From NCBI GenBank assembly GCA_948474755.1, contig CAOLHI010001028.1:124001-188000 (forward strand): 64,000 nucleotides of DNA, given 5' to 3'. The position numbers were made by a program, and so were the translations under genes. Each line of letters begins with the position of its first letter. Positions within the stretch are counted from its first letter, which is position 1. Positions 36,307 through 48,490 of the stretch are shown in pieces. This DNA comes from Ctenosaura bakeri. Its lineage: Eukaryota > Chordata > Lepidosauria > Squamata > Iguanidae. Under the pieces are notes generated by a model, which saw only the letters and a list, made by a program, of their open reading frames with translations, ran no database searches and was not told the origin of the DNA.

Positions 36307-38105
36307 AAAGATTTTTTCTTTAAAAACACATGCTAAAATGCTCCCAAAAACAACCTGGGAAGTTTAGGGGACAATTTCATCATGTGGTCACCCTTGGAAA
36401 AGCTATGCTTTTTGGTTGGTGAGTGTAACACATAGGTAATTTCTAGAATTGCAAAAACCAAAGATGTTTGTAATATACTGGTTGTTTGCTATTTACAATA
36501 ATTTTTTTACTGGCAGACTTTGTTTTCTGTTTTTAAAAAAAGCATGTACTGAAATACTCTCCAACACAAGCTGATAACATTAGAAGGAAGGTTCATCATG
36601 TTTGGGAGTTCTCCTGAGCCATTTTACACTCAGGAAAAGGCTTTTATTTGAACAGGAAGTGACAAGAAGGTCAAGTTCCAGGTCCCCTCCTCTTAGAAAA
36701 ATGTCCTCTCCTGGAATCATGTCTCATCTCAAGACCAAGGTTCAGACTCTAACACAGATAGTGGAGCAGAAGGACAGGAGGGTGTGCCAGTTCTTGAGAC
36801 AGAGAGTGACATTCCCCAGCATCCACAGCTCATAGATGTGAACTTGACAGTACCTATCTCAGCTGAACACAGATGAGAAAGGGAGGACCTATGACACTTA
36901 GAGCGCTTAAATAAGAAATGCTTATTAATCAGGCTACATCTGTGGGTGGCTACTAGACTGTAAACACCCCAGAACTTCCTTCAGGAAGTTTGTTTCTGAC
37001 AACCAACCATTCTGGAGGAAGCAACACTTTTGTCTTGTGATTCCCGGCTTATGTTTCCAAAGACCTTTGAACCTTGCTATTCAAATTCAGGTCCTGAACA
37101 TCACATCCCCCATCCTGCCATTCTCCTTTCATGGAGAACTTAAGCAAATGTGCTTCATGGCTGCCCCTCCCAAACACAACTACCCAATGTGATGGAAGAC
37201 AGTATATTGCAGTCAGTGCTTCTTCATTTCCTGCCAGATGCTGTACAATGAATTGAAGGAATGGTATCAAAATTGTTAGCCAGCAAAATGTTTCCCGGCA
37301 CAATGCTACCCAAAGTAGTGATCTGTGGACTGTTGCTAATCTCCAGTCTATTGGCTACCAGTTCCTAGTGAAGAATTGAGACAATTGCAGCCAATGGGCA
37401 CAAATATGGTACCAGTTTTTAGTAGTTTAGTTTATTAAAGCTTATGCCACGGTCATTCGTAAGATATGTGGTACTGGTTCCTGGCACACTGGGAGGGGCG
37501 AGAAACTACTGGTACCCCACATGACATAGCTTAAGATGTACTAGACTAATATACTTTGCAGCAATAGCCACAGCAAGAACAGCAGCAAGCAAGCAACTTA
37601 TAGAAAATCTCTGGAGGATTCCACTGGCAATGACAGGTAGGTTCACCTATCTGCTTGTCTGGGGTCACTGAATCATCTTTCTTTCTCATCATTACTGCAT
37701 TTCTATAATTTTTCAGGGCATTTTCACCTTTCTAAGGCCTTCGCCACAGCATCTGAGGGCCGTGCTTTGTCTTCCAAGCACTGATATTATGCAGAGCACA
37801 GATGTCTCTGATAAATTATGGCCATCTCCTTGCTTATTTATCACTAAGTTCAAAAACCTACCCATCCAAAGCAGAAGGTTATCCTGCCACAGGGCACTCT
37901 TTTAATTCATTAAAGCTAAATTAAAAGGGGGCAAGTTTTCCTGAGCTGAAGGGCATAAGGACTCTCTTCCCATAAGAACACAAAAAGAGTTCTCTTGGTC
38001 CAAACCAAAGGTTTATCTAGTCTACCAGGGCTAGACTATCAGTCTAGTCTAGAGAAAGAGAGGGGGAGGGCAGATAGACAGACAAAAGGGATTAATACAA
38101 AGAAC
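36307..38105. other. Unassigned sequence
   Basis: No repeat or exon recognised over about 1.8 kb. Confidence 0.4.
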
Positions 38106-38280
38106 AAATCCTTGCTCAGCCATGGAAAGCCACTGGGTGACCTTGGACAAGTCCCACTGTCTCAGCCTCAGAGGAAGGCAAAGGCAAACCGCTTCTGAAC
38201 AAAGCTTGCCAAGAAAACCTCCTGATAGGTTCACCCTAGTGTCACTATAGGTCGGTAGCAACTTGAAGGCAGTCAACAAC
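38106..38280 (+). repeat. Sauria-type SINE, 5'-truncated
   Basis: Begins within the head ('ttgctcagccatggaaagcc'). It then runs through 'ctgggtgaccttggacaagt', 'ctcagcctcagaggaaggca', 'agcttgccaagaaaacctcc', 'tgataggttcaccctagtgt' and 'agcaacttgaaggcagtcaa'. Body and Bov-B-like tail are well kept. Confidence 0.88.
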
Positions 38281-39770
38281 ATGGGAAAGAATGCAGTTTA
38301 CATACAGAAGCAATGACAAGTCATAAAACAAACAAGCCCAGTCATTATAGAGAAACTAAGCAGAAAGAAAGAGTGCATTACACTGGAGCAAAGGACCCTG
38401 AGAATGCAGAGAAGAAAAATCATCATTCAGATACATCAATAGGCAGCTTCTCATTTCATTTGAATAATTACAGTGCAACAAAGGTTATTGTGTATCTTAG
38501 TCGGCAGTTCATTCCCTTCAGAATAGTTAAAAAGGACCTACATCCAAACATATTGCAATTTACATTATTTTGCAATGATGCAGTATTCTATGTATTTTGT
38601 TGTACAGTGAATTATTACATATTTTTCAGTAAAAGAAAAACATCTCCATTGCAAAATAATGCAGCTGTCTTTGCTCGTTAAAACTGGGAGAAAAACAAAT
38701 AATTTAGGCTAGAATTTATTATATGCTTTTCTACGAGTACAGCATGGGGGACTCAGTGGGTCTTGTTTCCACATAAGCATAGGAATGGGATGCAAGTTAT
38801 AGGTAGTGTATGTTAATTCTACAAAGGGAAGTTCTCCATTTTAGTAGAGGTGCTGGGACAAACAAACTCTCTGCGGAACCAGGAACACACTTACAAATCT
38901 GATGACGGCAACATAGCAGAGACACCACAATTTTAGATTGCAAAACAAAGTGATGCTAAGAGGCTCTCAAAATCGGAGCCTCCAACATAAGTAGCACGAA
39001 GAAGGGCAGAAACAAAGTGGTTAGGTAGTGAGCATGGGGAAAGAGTGTGCCATAAAGAGAGGCAGGAGCAAAATTTAAAACAAAACAAAACAAAATTGTG
39101 GAGATATAATTCTAACAGGCAGCCAGCAAATTAGGCATAATGAATATTCATGAGTTCCAAAGCAGCAGCACTTAAAATTAATACAAAATCGACCCCACAA
39201 ATGAGCATTTTAGGAGAATGCATTGGAAAAATCAGTTGTTGCCAAGAATGACAGAAGGAAACCAAGAAAGGAAGAGTAAGAGGGAAGAGGGAAGGGAAGT
39301 CCAGTTATAACTGATCTTTATTGCCCTGGCATTTTCATGCTCGTTTTCCATGGGCTAACAACAATCCTGCAAGATGGATCATTGTTCCCCCATTTTTTTT
39401 TAAAAAAAAACCCACCTTAGTTAGGGTACTTTTTGAAGAAATGAATAAAATCCATGGATACTCAGGACACAGGATCCTGCCTATTCCAGACTTTTCATGT
39501 TGGTGACACACTTTTTAGACAGCATCATTTTATCACACAGTAACTCCATTTTACTAGCAAACTGGGGGCTAATCTACTTATGATATATACATAAATTGCA
39601 ATAACAAAATGTATGGGGACACAACGTATCTCATGAAAACCCTTTCATATATTTTTAAAAATGTATGATTTATAAATAATAACATACACTTCCAAGATTG
39701 TAGGCGACACACCTACACGCTTCAGGCAACACACTGATGTGTCACAGCACAACATTTGGAAAACCCTGTC
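38281..39770. other. Unassigned sequence
   Basis: A 122-codon plus-strand frame (38,313-38,681) shows no known domain and lies in AT-rich sequence. I do not call it a gene. Confidence 0.4.
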
Positions 39771-39930
39771 GTAAGCCTTCGAGTCTTTTCATACTTACAG
39801 CAATCCTATCACGGACTCTTCTCGGCAAGATTTGTTTAGGGGCCTGCCTTTGCCTCCCTCTGTGGCCGAGAGAGTGTGACTTGCCCAAGGTGACTCAGTG
39901 AGATTCCACCACCAAGTCGGGATCTTGAGC
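39771..39930 (-). repeat. Sauria-type SINE (reverse), head lost
   Basis: The plus strand reads tail complement first ('gtaagccttcgagtcttttc'), then 'gactcttctcggcaagattt', 'tgcctttgcctccctctgtg', 'gagagagtgtgacttgccca' and 'accaccaagtcgggatct'. The tRNA-like head is missing. Confidence 0.8.
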
Positions 39931-40364
39931 AGGGTCTGTCAGAGGAGTAGAGGAAGCCTGTAGCTGTCCGCTCCTTCTCTATAGGGGACAATCCTTAATA
40001 ATCTCCCTCTCTCATTTTCACCGGAATCTTTATCTTTTCCACGGGCAGTTGCACAGATTTTAAATCCGTTCATTGGTTTATGGGTGAAAAACTGAGCTCA
40101 CCTTGGGGCCTGGAATGAAGATGATCGCATCATGGCAGTGGGAGAAGAGAAGATAATTCTCTAAAATGAATGTTCTGCTTTTCTCCTTAGTGCACACAGT
40201 AGGTGTACATTAGTGTATCATATTTATATGTTCCATTTGGAGAGTGCGCATATGCCTACAGAGCTTGGTAAAGAGTGACAAACACAAGCTTAGACAAATC
40301 ACAGTGTAACTGGCAATGCTCGAGGTGACAATCTTCTTTCTCTCTCTCTCTTTCTTTCTTTCAG

Positions 40365-40640
40365 AGCCAGTCACCGACATGACAATGTCAGAAGCCCACC
40401 ACAGACAGAAACATTTACTGCCTCCCTGTGTCCTTTGGATAGCTCTGTAATCCTATTGACCACCACAATTACAAAAAAAAAGGGGGACTTTGAAGTTTCC
40501 CTTAATTGTAAGTCACATTTAAATGTCATCTGTTCAGCTTCTGGGGTGCATTCTCTCTCGCGGACTTGGAAATGCAGCAACCACATGCCAAACAGATGGC
40601 GTGGAGTCAATCCTGTTGAAAATAACAGAGACAGCCTCTC
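40365..40640. promoter_or_regulatory. CNE-like block (weak candidate)
   Basis: Follows a TC/TTTC run (40,338-40,363). Unique sequence with 'ccctgtgtcctttggatagc', 'attgtaagtcacatttaaat' and 'tctctcgcggacttggaaat'. No frame with protein features; regulatory role is inference only. Confidence 0.25.
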
Positions 40641-41384
40641 CACACAATTCTTTTTTGAACAAAAAAGAAATAGTTTCCTTTTTTTTTACTTTTTCCAACG
40701 AGGCAAACACCAGATGCATCTTGTTTGCAATAGAATTTAACTCGTATTAAGGATAAAAAGCAGGCACTAGGAATAAACAGCAGCACTTACTGCTGAAATT
40801 GAAAGAGAGAGAAAGAGAAAGAGGCCTTTATACAAATTGTCCATCAATTGCAACCAAATCTGGAGAATTAGGCTCTCTTATTGAAATGAAAGCGATTCTC
40901 ATTAAATATTTTGTTTGTCTCTGCCAAAACAGTTTCCTGCTTGGCATACCCAAGTGCTATACTGATGTTGGTACCCTCTCTCCCCTCCCTGTATCCACAC
41001 GGAGGCATTGTAGTGACTAACTTCCTATTTCTGAGCAGACCTACTTAACAGACTATTAAAAGTGCAATATATCATTGGTGCCCAGCTGACAGGTCCTCCC
41101 CAATGTAAGACAGGATGCAAAGCCAGAGGGAAGGCAGAAGCAAACAGGCCACTAGGAGACAAGAGAAGGCTACATACACACAACCATGCCACAATAAATA
41201 TTGGTCTTCAGCATATCACAGGGTCCTACTTTGATTTTTCTTTGGCTGTGAATAATAATTGCTAAGAATTCTATGAACTGTTGGTCTTGGTGAGTGCTCA
41301 TGTTTATTTTCCAGCTGGATCAAAATTTTGTATTCATTATGGGTCTTCGGTGATGACATCAGATGTTGGATACTAGAAGACTTA

Positions 41385-41576
41385 GGCCATTTCCACACAA
41401 CAGTGTTATAGTGCTATTATTCCACTTTCAACATCCTATGGAATCCTGGGGTCTGCAGTTTATGGAGGGGCCTTTAGAATTTTCAGCCGGGGAGCTCTTT
41501 GGCCTCAGGAAACTACAAAGCCCAATATTCCACAGAATGTTGAAAGTGGAATAGCAGCTGTAGTGAGGAAATGGCC
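41385..41576. mobile_element. Family A TIR element, copy
   Basis: A 192-bp copy with TTA target duplication (41,382-41,384 and 41,577-41,579). Left end 'ggccatttccacacaacagt', right end 'tagtgaggaaatggcc'. Part of the right arm near 41,555 is deleted ('gaatagcagctgtagtgagg'). Confidence 0.92.
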
Positions 41577-42230
41577 TTAGAATTCTGCAATGACAGCTGG
41601 CACTTTCCATGTCACCTGCTTTTAGCTCAGACATTAAAGGAGGCATCCATGGTGCTGAAACCTCTTCCAAAAGAAATGGCTTCTTTTATTGCTTCTGAGC
41701 CTGTAGCCCTTTTTTGCTTGTATGGCCTGTGCCAATCCAATTATACCACTGTATATCATACAGCCACTGTATATCCTTTGCCCATGTTTTCCAGCCATAG
41801 AATCTCATTTGACCTTGTAATGCAGTTTCTACAGTTAAAAGAAATCATCTTGGATCTCTTCACATTCCACGTTGGGTTGTCAGCAAATTTGCTCTTCCCA
41901 CTATTCCTCCCTAATTTCTGATCACAAATCCCAGGGAGTCAACTATGGAAGGTTAGCGGGGTAGCATTAGCCCATCTTGGAGGATGATACCCTAACCATA
42001 TACCTCTTAAAATATCCCTAAAATGCCCTCTACTGAGCATGGGGGCAATATTCTGTGTTTTTAGCCTCCTTGGGCCATTTTAAGACAAGGAGAGACCCTT
42101 TTTTAGTGTCAGGAAGTCACTTCCAGTCCACTTCTTGTTTGAAAAAGAGGCTTCCCTTGGGTCTAAATTGCCCAGGAGGTAGAAATATGGCAAACATGGA
42201 CCAATCCAACCTAGAGAGCATTTTGATCCC

Positions 42231-42233
<3 letters not shown>
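41577..42233. other. Unassigned sequence
   Basis: No repeat or exon recognised. Confidence 0.4.

Positions 42234-42320
<87 letters not shown>
42234..42320 (+). repeat. (CT)n(TA)n compound microsatellite
   Basis: About 27 uninterrupted CT units are followed by about 16 TA units, then imperfect CA/TA repeats to 42,360. It is the longest perfect simple repeat in the window. Apparent frames of 77 and 123 codons across it are artefacts. Confidence 0.97.
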
Positions 42321-42322
<2 letters not shown>

Positions 42323-43939
42323 CATATGCACACACATACACACATATATACATACATACAAAGAAAGAGAGAAATTATATCTTGATCCCTAGGAGTCCCA
42401 CAAGACCACAAAAGTGTCCCTGGTAGCCACATGGCCCCTGTCATATATAAGCCAACTAAAATGCATTGATCTCAGAACAGATCCCCAAGGGACCCCACTG
42501 TTCACTTCCCTCCATTGTGAGCACTCACCATTTATTCCAGATCTCTTCTTTTTTTTCCTGGAATGTGTCACTATGATGCCTCTTAGGCAGTCATGCAATA
42601 GCAACCAACCAAGGGAAGGATCTGAATCTCTATATTTAAATGGCATGAAATGCAGATGTGTGCACAATTGCTCAACAGGAGAAAAAAAGCCATTAAGGCA
42701 ACCAACCTCCTCTCTCTAACTTCTGTAATTTTGTGATTAGCATGTACACCAGGCAGATGGCAATTATTTACACTACATTTTTACTGATTCGGTGACATTC
42801 CTGTCTATGAGAAAAGACCCTTTCTTTCAAGTTATGTCATATTGTTTCAAATGTATGGGTTGTGGGTGTGTTTTCTCCTATACAGCTTGGGAAAGAAAGA
42901 AGGAAGGAAAAGGGGAGCCTTTCTAGATAAATGAGGTTTCATTTTTAAATGGGGTACACCTGGCCAGAATTCCACTTGGAAAAATTTACCATTTCCATGC
43001 TTTAACGTTCTTCCATTTTCATGTTTTCCTTCTCTACAACTAAGCCAGCATTATCCAGATTCATCATGTTTATTTAAAAACAGCAAACATTTCAATTATT
43101 TCTTTGTTATTTGTGGAGCATGATTTACCTAGTGAGATGAAAAATCTCTTTTCTTCTTTCTCCCCCCTTTTCTTAATCTCCAAGACAGCTTCTAAATGTC
43201 AGGTTGAAAAAGATGGTTTCTTTGTTGATAGATCCAAACACCTCCGTTTGTTGCCCTCCTCATTTTTATTTTGATTTAATTCACAGACAATTTGACTTTT
43301 CGTCTATGCATGAATGACTAAATTCATTTCACTTGTCGAGAGAGAAAAATTTTAATAATTAGAATCTTAAATAGGATGGGTTTTTTTCTCCCTCTCAATG
43401 GCCACAGATTTTACTTTTTTTTTTCTCTACTGCAATTTGTTTTGGGCCAATTTTTCTTTAAGAGCATTTTCTATGCCCAAAATATTTGTTTTAGTTTTAT
43501 CAGGTTTTTTTTAATCAAATTGCAAACGATTGAAATGACTCTGTGGATTTGTGTAGCAAATCTGTTCTCTCTCTCTTTCACACAGACACATATACACACA
43601 GAGAGAGGCAGAAAAGACAGAGTAAGAATGACCATGAGATCATGTTATTCTTCTAATATTATCCCCAGTATATTCCCTAGTAGGGTTATTCCAAATAGAA
43701 AAGAACCTGTTGAGATTAGGCCTGAAGAAGTCAAACATCAAATGTATATTTTTTTTTACCTGGTGTGAAAAATTTGCCAAGCATTTCAAGGAGAAACTTG
43801 TGCATATGAGTTTAGAACCTGATGCCACATTTATCAGAGGTTGGCATCCTATTGGTGTCTTATGAATGCCAAAGTTCCCCCCAGCTCCGAAAACAGCTGA
43901 AAATTTTTGTCCATTGTGGAACATTCATTTTCAGTTCAG
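42321..43939. other. Unassigned AT-rich sequence
   Basis: No repeat family recognised. A 130-codon plus-strand frame (43,376-43,768) is T-rich low-complexity and not credible as protein. Confidence 0.4.
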
Positions 43940-44085
43940 AGTTGAGGAAACAGACTTGTGCATAGGCTTCCATGGAATTCCATACATTTGCATTGTGCTT
44001 TATGCGCTGATGCACATTGCATGTTTCACACTGATGTGCATCATGCTTTGTAAATTGATGAGCATTTCACAATACACATGCATAT
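43940..44085. repeat. TGCACA-rich dispersed repeat, short copy
   Basis: 'acttgtgcataggcttccat', 'gcgctgatgcacattgcatg', 'cacactgatgtgcatcatgc' and 'atttcacaatacacatgcat' share the GTGCA/TGCACA word pattern of the copies at 13.4 and 26.7 kb. Confidence 0.4.
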
Positions 44086-44144
44086 GTTACGTAATAAATC
44101 TTCACTGCTTTAATTTTCTATAACTGTGTCTGACTGCTCACTAA

Positions 44145-44560
44145 AGGCCATTTCCACACGGGGCGAGGGAATCGCCCCGTGGCACTACTCACTGGACTTT
44201 TGGGCTCCCCGGTCCGATCCACGCTTCTCCGGAGCAGTCCGTGGCTGCCACTCCACACTCCTCTGGGGATGAAAATGGTGGCTTCCCGTTGGTTGAGGGT
44301 CTTGACCAACCGCTGAAGCTAGCCAGCCTAAAGCCCGCCCCGGCAGATCACAGGCTCGCACCAATGCGCGCCTGCGAATCTTCATATGGGAGCAGTGGCG
44401 TGCTCCATGCTTTTGAAAGACCTGTTTTAGTGGTCTTTCAAAAGCACTCTGGACAACCACTTGGGGTCATTTGGGAGCGGGCTGGATTGTGGATCTACTT
44501 AAAGTAGGTCCGACCCAGTCAAGTCCCAGGTGCAGACATCCTACCTGGGTGGAAATGGCC
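44145..44560. mobile_element. Family B TIR element (416 bp), copy 2
   Basis: Aligns along its whole length with 28,754-29,207. Shared blocks are 'gcgagggaatcgccccgtgg', 'gttgagggtcttgaccaacc', 'gctgaagctagccagcctaa', 'gcttttgaaagacctgtttt' and 'gtccgacccagtcaagtccc'. It is shorter because of internal deletions and lost right-end bases. TAA flanks both sides (44,142-44,144 and 44,561-44,563). Confidence 0.9.
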
Positions 44561-45633
44561 TAAGACTCTAAAGGGAAACCTAGTCACACTTCACCATGTT
44601 GATCCCAGTGATCTACACAGCCATTTATCCAGGATAGTAGTCACCTGGAGTCCAACGTACCTGGATGGATCTTTAGGGTAAAAGGGCAAGATGAGAGATT
44701 GGAACTCAAGGTTTGGAACCACAGGGCGAGCCTGGATGGAGAACCTATCACAGCCAGTATACCAATATGGTGAGAAGGAGGCTCTTGTGTCACCAGAAAA
44801 TCAGAGGCAGTGGACACCAACTGTTCACCCCAACCCAGTCCCTACCACAGGAGATTAAAAGAAGGATCCTCACACATGGAGATAGATGAATTTTTCTCTT
44901 CTCTGTCAAAGGGCATGTGAAGGCCATTAGAACCTCTCCCACTCTCAAAGAGAAGTAACTTTCAGAGAGGCTGAGATGATTCCAGCTCACTCACTGACTC
45001 CTCCTTGAAGGTCCTATTCATTCTACCACCCAGTGTGTGTAGAACATTCTGTTCATAACTGGAAGACTTTACTTTTCCAATGAAGTCCTTGTTAGCATTT
45101 ATTGCCATTTGCATTTGAGGAGAATTAAATTATATTATAGGGGAGCTGAACAGCTCAAATAATTACATGCTTTGCACCAGCACTGGGAGCATTAGACTGT
45201 CTTTGGAGTGAGAAAAAGCAAATCAAAATATACTTCCCGGTGGGGCCAGCATTCTCCTTGCTAATTTTAATATGCATCATTTATTAGTTTAATTATTGAT
45301 CAGTTAATGTTTATCAAGCTCTTTGAAGAGGCAAAGCAGTGCAGAAACCCAAATCTGCTTATTCCTGCTGCCATGTGTGTGTGTGGGGAGGGGGGGGAAT
45401 TGGCATATTCTGTCCGCTGGGAAGGCTGCTAAACAGAGATCTGGGCATGTGTTTTTGATATCAAGATGATATAAGCATATGGCCATCTTCTCCAGAAAAA
45501 AAAAGGCAATACTCAACAAACATGTACTATATACTCAGATATAATGTATATATGAAATCAACTTTCTGACTGTACTCAATATATTCCAAGGAACAAACTC
45601 CGGTGAGCTTTTTAAAAAGTATATGTCCAAAGA
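44561..45633. other. Unassigned sequence
   Basis: No exon or repeat recognised. A G-run lies near 45,387-45,399. Confidence 0.4.
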
Positions 45634-45713
45634 CAGCCAGTGTGGTTGAGTTGTTTGAGCATTGCACTATAACCCTGGAGACCAGAGTTTGATTCCCTGC
45701 TCAACCATGGAAA
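45634..45713 (+). repeat. Sauria-type SINE head only
   Basis: 'acagccagtgtggttgagtt', 'gagcattgcactataaccct', 'ggagaccagagtttgattcc' and 'tgctcaaccatggaaa'. The copy stops after the head. Confidence 0.8.
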
Positions 45714-45778
45714 AGGTACATTTTTGGAGTACAATTCACAGAATATCCTAGCAAGCAAGCATTGCTTTGCCCAGACTT

Positions 45779-45960
45779 CTTGTGTGCCTTCAAGATGTTT
45801 CCAACTTAGGATGAAGCTAAGGCAAATCTATCATGGGGTGTTCTGGGGCTGAAAATGTGTGATGTGTCCAAGGTCACTCAGTCAGTTTCCATGGTTGGGT
45901 GGAGAATCGAACCCTCGTCTCTAGGGTCATAGTTCAATTCTCAAACCACTACACTGGCTA
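45779..45960 (-). repeat. Sauria-type SINE (reverse), facing the previous one
   Basis: The plus strand shows tail complement 'cttgtgtgccttcaagatgt', body complement 'tgtgtccaaggtcactcagt' and head complement 'aatcgaaccctcgtctctag' and 'tctcaaaccactacactggc'. The two SINEs lie 65 bp apart in opposite orientation. Confidence 0.85.
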
Positions 45961-46279
45961 CATTGGTTCCATTCCAAGTTTGGTGCTTAGCTAGTTTTAT
46001 GGGATCCTGACAAGGATTCTTTGCCTTTGTGTGACTGATAGGGAAAGGGAGTTCAGCAGAAAAAGGGGGGGGAGAAAAGAAAAGAAGCAATTTGAGAGCA
46101 AATTTGGGACACAGAGATCATTGCCCTCACTCATAACTAGCTTTCATTGTTCACAGTGACATCATCATTACACTGTGGGATCAGAAGAAGCATGTGTTTG
46201 AAACAAATTTTACCAGGGCCTTGTCGATCCTAGTATGTCTGTAATCTATTTAAAAATGTTCTGTTTATATTCCACATTA

Positions 46280-46653
46280 CAGTCAGCCCTCCACATTTGC
46301 AGGTTTCATTTTTGCAGATTTGATTATTCACAGATTATTTGCTGTCACCTCTGCTGCTAGGCAATTTTTAACAGGGACTCTAAGCCTCATGAGATTGAGA
46401 AACTGCCAAGAAGGCTTGTGAGTCCCTCTTAAAAATGGTGTGGGGGAGCAGTGGGGGTGGCCGCAAGCCCCATGAGCCCCCCACTTCTGCCTTGTGGAGG
46501 AACCCAGATGCCTCAAAGGAATCCATGTTGGGTTGAATATGATGATCAACCTTTTCTGTGTGTTAAATATGGCTTGGGAGGACCTATTCATGGTTTTTCC
46601 ACTTTCATAGGGGTCCTGTGTCCCTAATCCTAGCAAACATGGAGGGGTGACTG
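46280..46653. mobile_element. Tigger-like non-autonomous element
   Basis: Left end 'cagtcagccctccacatttg', right end 'aacatggaggggtgactg', near-perfect inverted termini. The left flank is TA and the right flank TT. The interior (374 bp total) carries only fragments of frames, with no DDE transposase. Confidence 0.75.
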
Positions 46654-47119
46654 TTCATATCATAAGCCATCCATATGAAGTTGGTTTCTATTTGGGAGAC
46701 ATTTTTCTTATTATAAGTACATGGTTGGGGCTACATGCTTTTAGCTTTTGTGAATGTATTATCATTAGACGGCCACATCTGACTGATTATTTAATTTCTG
46801 TTCATTATTCAGTCCTAATGATTAGGATCAGGTTGGCTTGAATCATTCTTGGATCCCTGATACCCCAGGATCTCTCCTAGGAGGAGAAAGAAATTCTATC
46901 CCTAAGAAACAAAACAGCAAGAAAGCAACTCCAGAAAGGAACAACGGCAACAAAAACCAACACACAGTCTCAGAGAAAGAAGTGTTGTTGAGGGAGGTCA
47001 TTAAGGGATGTTTTAGGAAATATTTCTTTCTCCCCAGTCTGAAAGCATTCTTCCTGGAAGCTCTCTTTTTGTCCCTGAAAAATAAATGGATGAACATACC
47101 TCACAGTGTTAATTAAATA
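46654..47119. other. Unassigned sequence
   Basis: No repeat or exon recognised. Confidence 0.4.
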
Positions 47120-47560
47120 TGTGCATTAAAGAAAAAACATAGCAGGCCCTTGTAACAGCGTTTCCAAAGAAACAAGGGGCATTTGAGCAAGCCAATCATA
47201 GTTTTGCCTAAGCTCCCTTTGTTAATTATTGGTTACTTTGAGCAGGGTGATAAAAGCATCTTTCATACTCGGTAGCCCTTTCGTCTTGGCCTAATTAGGG
47301 ACCAAACTCAATAAAAACAGGCAAATGGGTACATTAGCGCATCTTTTTTTTTTACAATGGATTTTTTAAAAGGTAAAATAAAACCTACGTTTCCAAGAAA
47401 TCCAGCTCTGTTATCTTCTGCCAAAACACATCATCACTGTCTCCTCTAATTATGATAAGGGAGCAAACAATCCACCTATTAGAGTTGGCTTAATGCTATT
47501 ACCTGTCAAATTATTGACGAAAGAAGGGGGAAAAGACTTGATTTCCAATTCTGGAAGTAG
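47120..47560. promoter_or_regulatory. CNE-like block (candidate enhancer region)
   Basis: Repeat-free, with motifs such as 'ttgttaattattggttactt', 'gcaagccaatcatagttttg', 'cttggcctaattagggacca' and 'ctctaattatgataagggag'. Several CCAAT/ATTGG and TAAT cores sit in unique sequence. Function is inferred from texture only. Confidence 0.4.
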
Positions 47561-48407
47561 GCACCAGTGTCACTCCCTATTCATGTAAACATGCCACCTG
47601 AGTTTATGCCATTTGCTGACTCTATGTTGTTTAATCACTACATGACAGTTGAACGGAGCAGTCTGGGAGATGAACCATTCGAAATGTCTGTGTAAAATGT
47701 AACTGAAGCCTGACTTACTATTCCCCTTGACTTTCTACAAACCTCCTTCCATACTTTGAATAACCAGTGTCATTTCTGCAGGGAAAGAAGGAATTCTAGT
47801 TGTCTGGTCTGATTTTATTATATTTCTTTTGCTGGGCTTGCAGAGTGACTTCCAAGATGGTAATATGCAGCAGGAGCAGGTTGCTTCCATGTCACTGGGT
47901 CAGTGACTCCACATTCCAGGCTGCAAAAGGAACCGTACAAGGTTCTGGGCCCTGTCTTCACATAGATTCAACACTTTGACTAACTCCTTTGAGGCACAGG
48001 ACCAAAATTCATAATAGATTCATTGCAAGGAATAGCCTGAATTTTAAAGAAGTTATCCAAAGAACTTAAAGCCTAGATAGGATGGTCTTCTTGGATCATG
48101 TCTTTAAAATTTGGACTAAAACCCAGAGTGGATTCATAGCTCTCATTAACATGAAGTCACCATCCACCTTTGAAGCAGAAACGACAATGTCCATTTCTAG
48201 GTGAGTAAACAGATTGGAACAATTTCAAGTCATGTTCGTTTCCAAACACTGCAGACATCAGGCTACAGATATGCTGGCTACTAGTTGCCTTCTATGACCA
48301 ATCCAATTCAGTGAAGAGGCTCCTATGTGATGATGGGTTCACGTGGGCAGGGGAAGAATCTCTGAATTGGCACTGGAAAAATCTGTGTTATTATCATATG
48401 CTATTGT
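47561..48407. other. Unassigned sequence
   Basis: No repeat or exon recognised. Confidence 0.4.
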
Positions 48408-48490
48408 TATATTTGTACTTATTTATATCTTACTTCCCCCCCCACTCCCCATTTGGGAGTCAGGGTGGCTTACAACGATTAAAATAAACA
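48408..48490 (-). repeat. L2/CR1-group LINE 3' tail
   Basis: 'tacttatttatatcttactt', a C-run, then 'gggagtcagggtggcttaca' and 'acgattaaaataaac' are the reverse of the common reptile LINE tail. Confidence 0.65.

Noticed and set aside
41363..41670. Repeated peptides (LEFSAGELFGLRKLQ) from several loci
   Set aside because: They come from the arms of family A MITEs in both orientations, not from a gene family.
42055..42444. 123- and 77-codon frames with SLSLSL and REREREREREY-like runs
   Set aside because: They are translations of the (CT)n(TA)n microsatellite.
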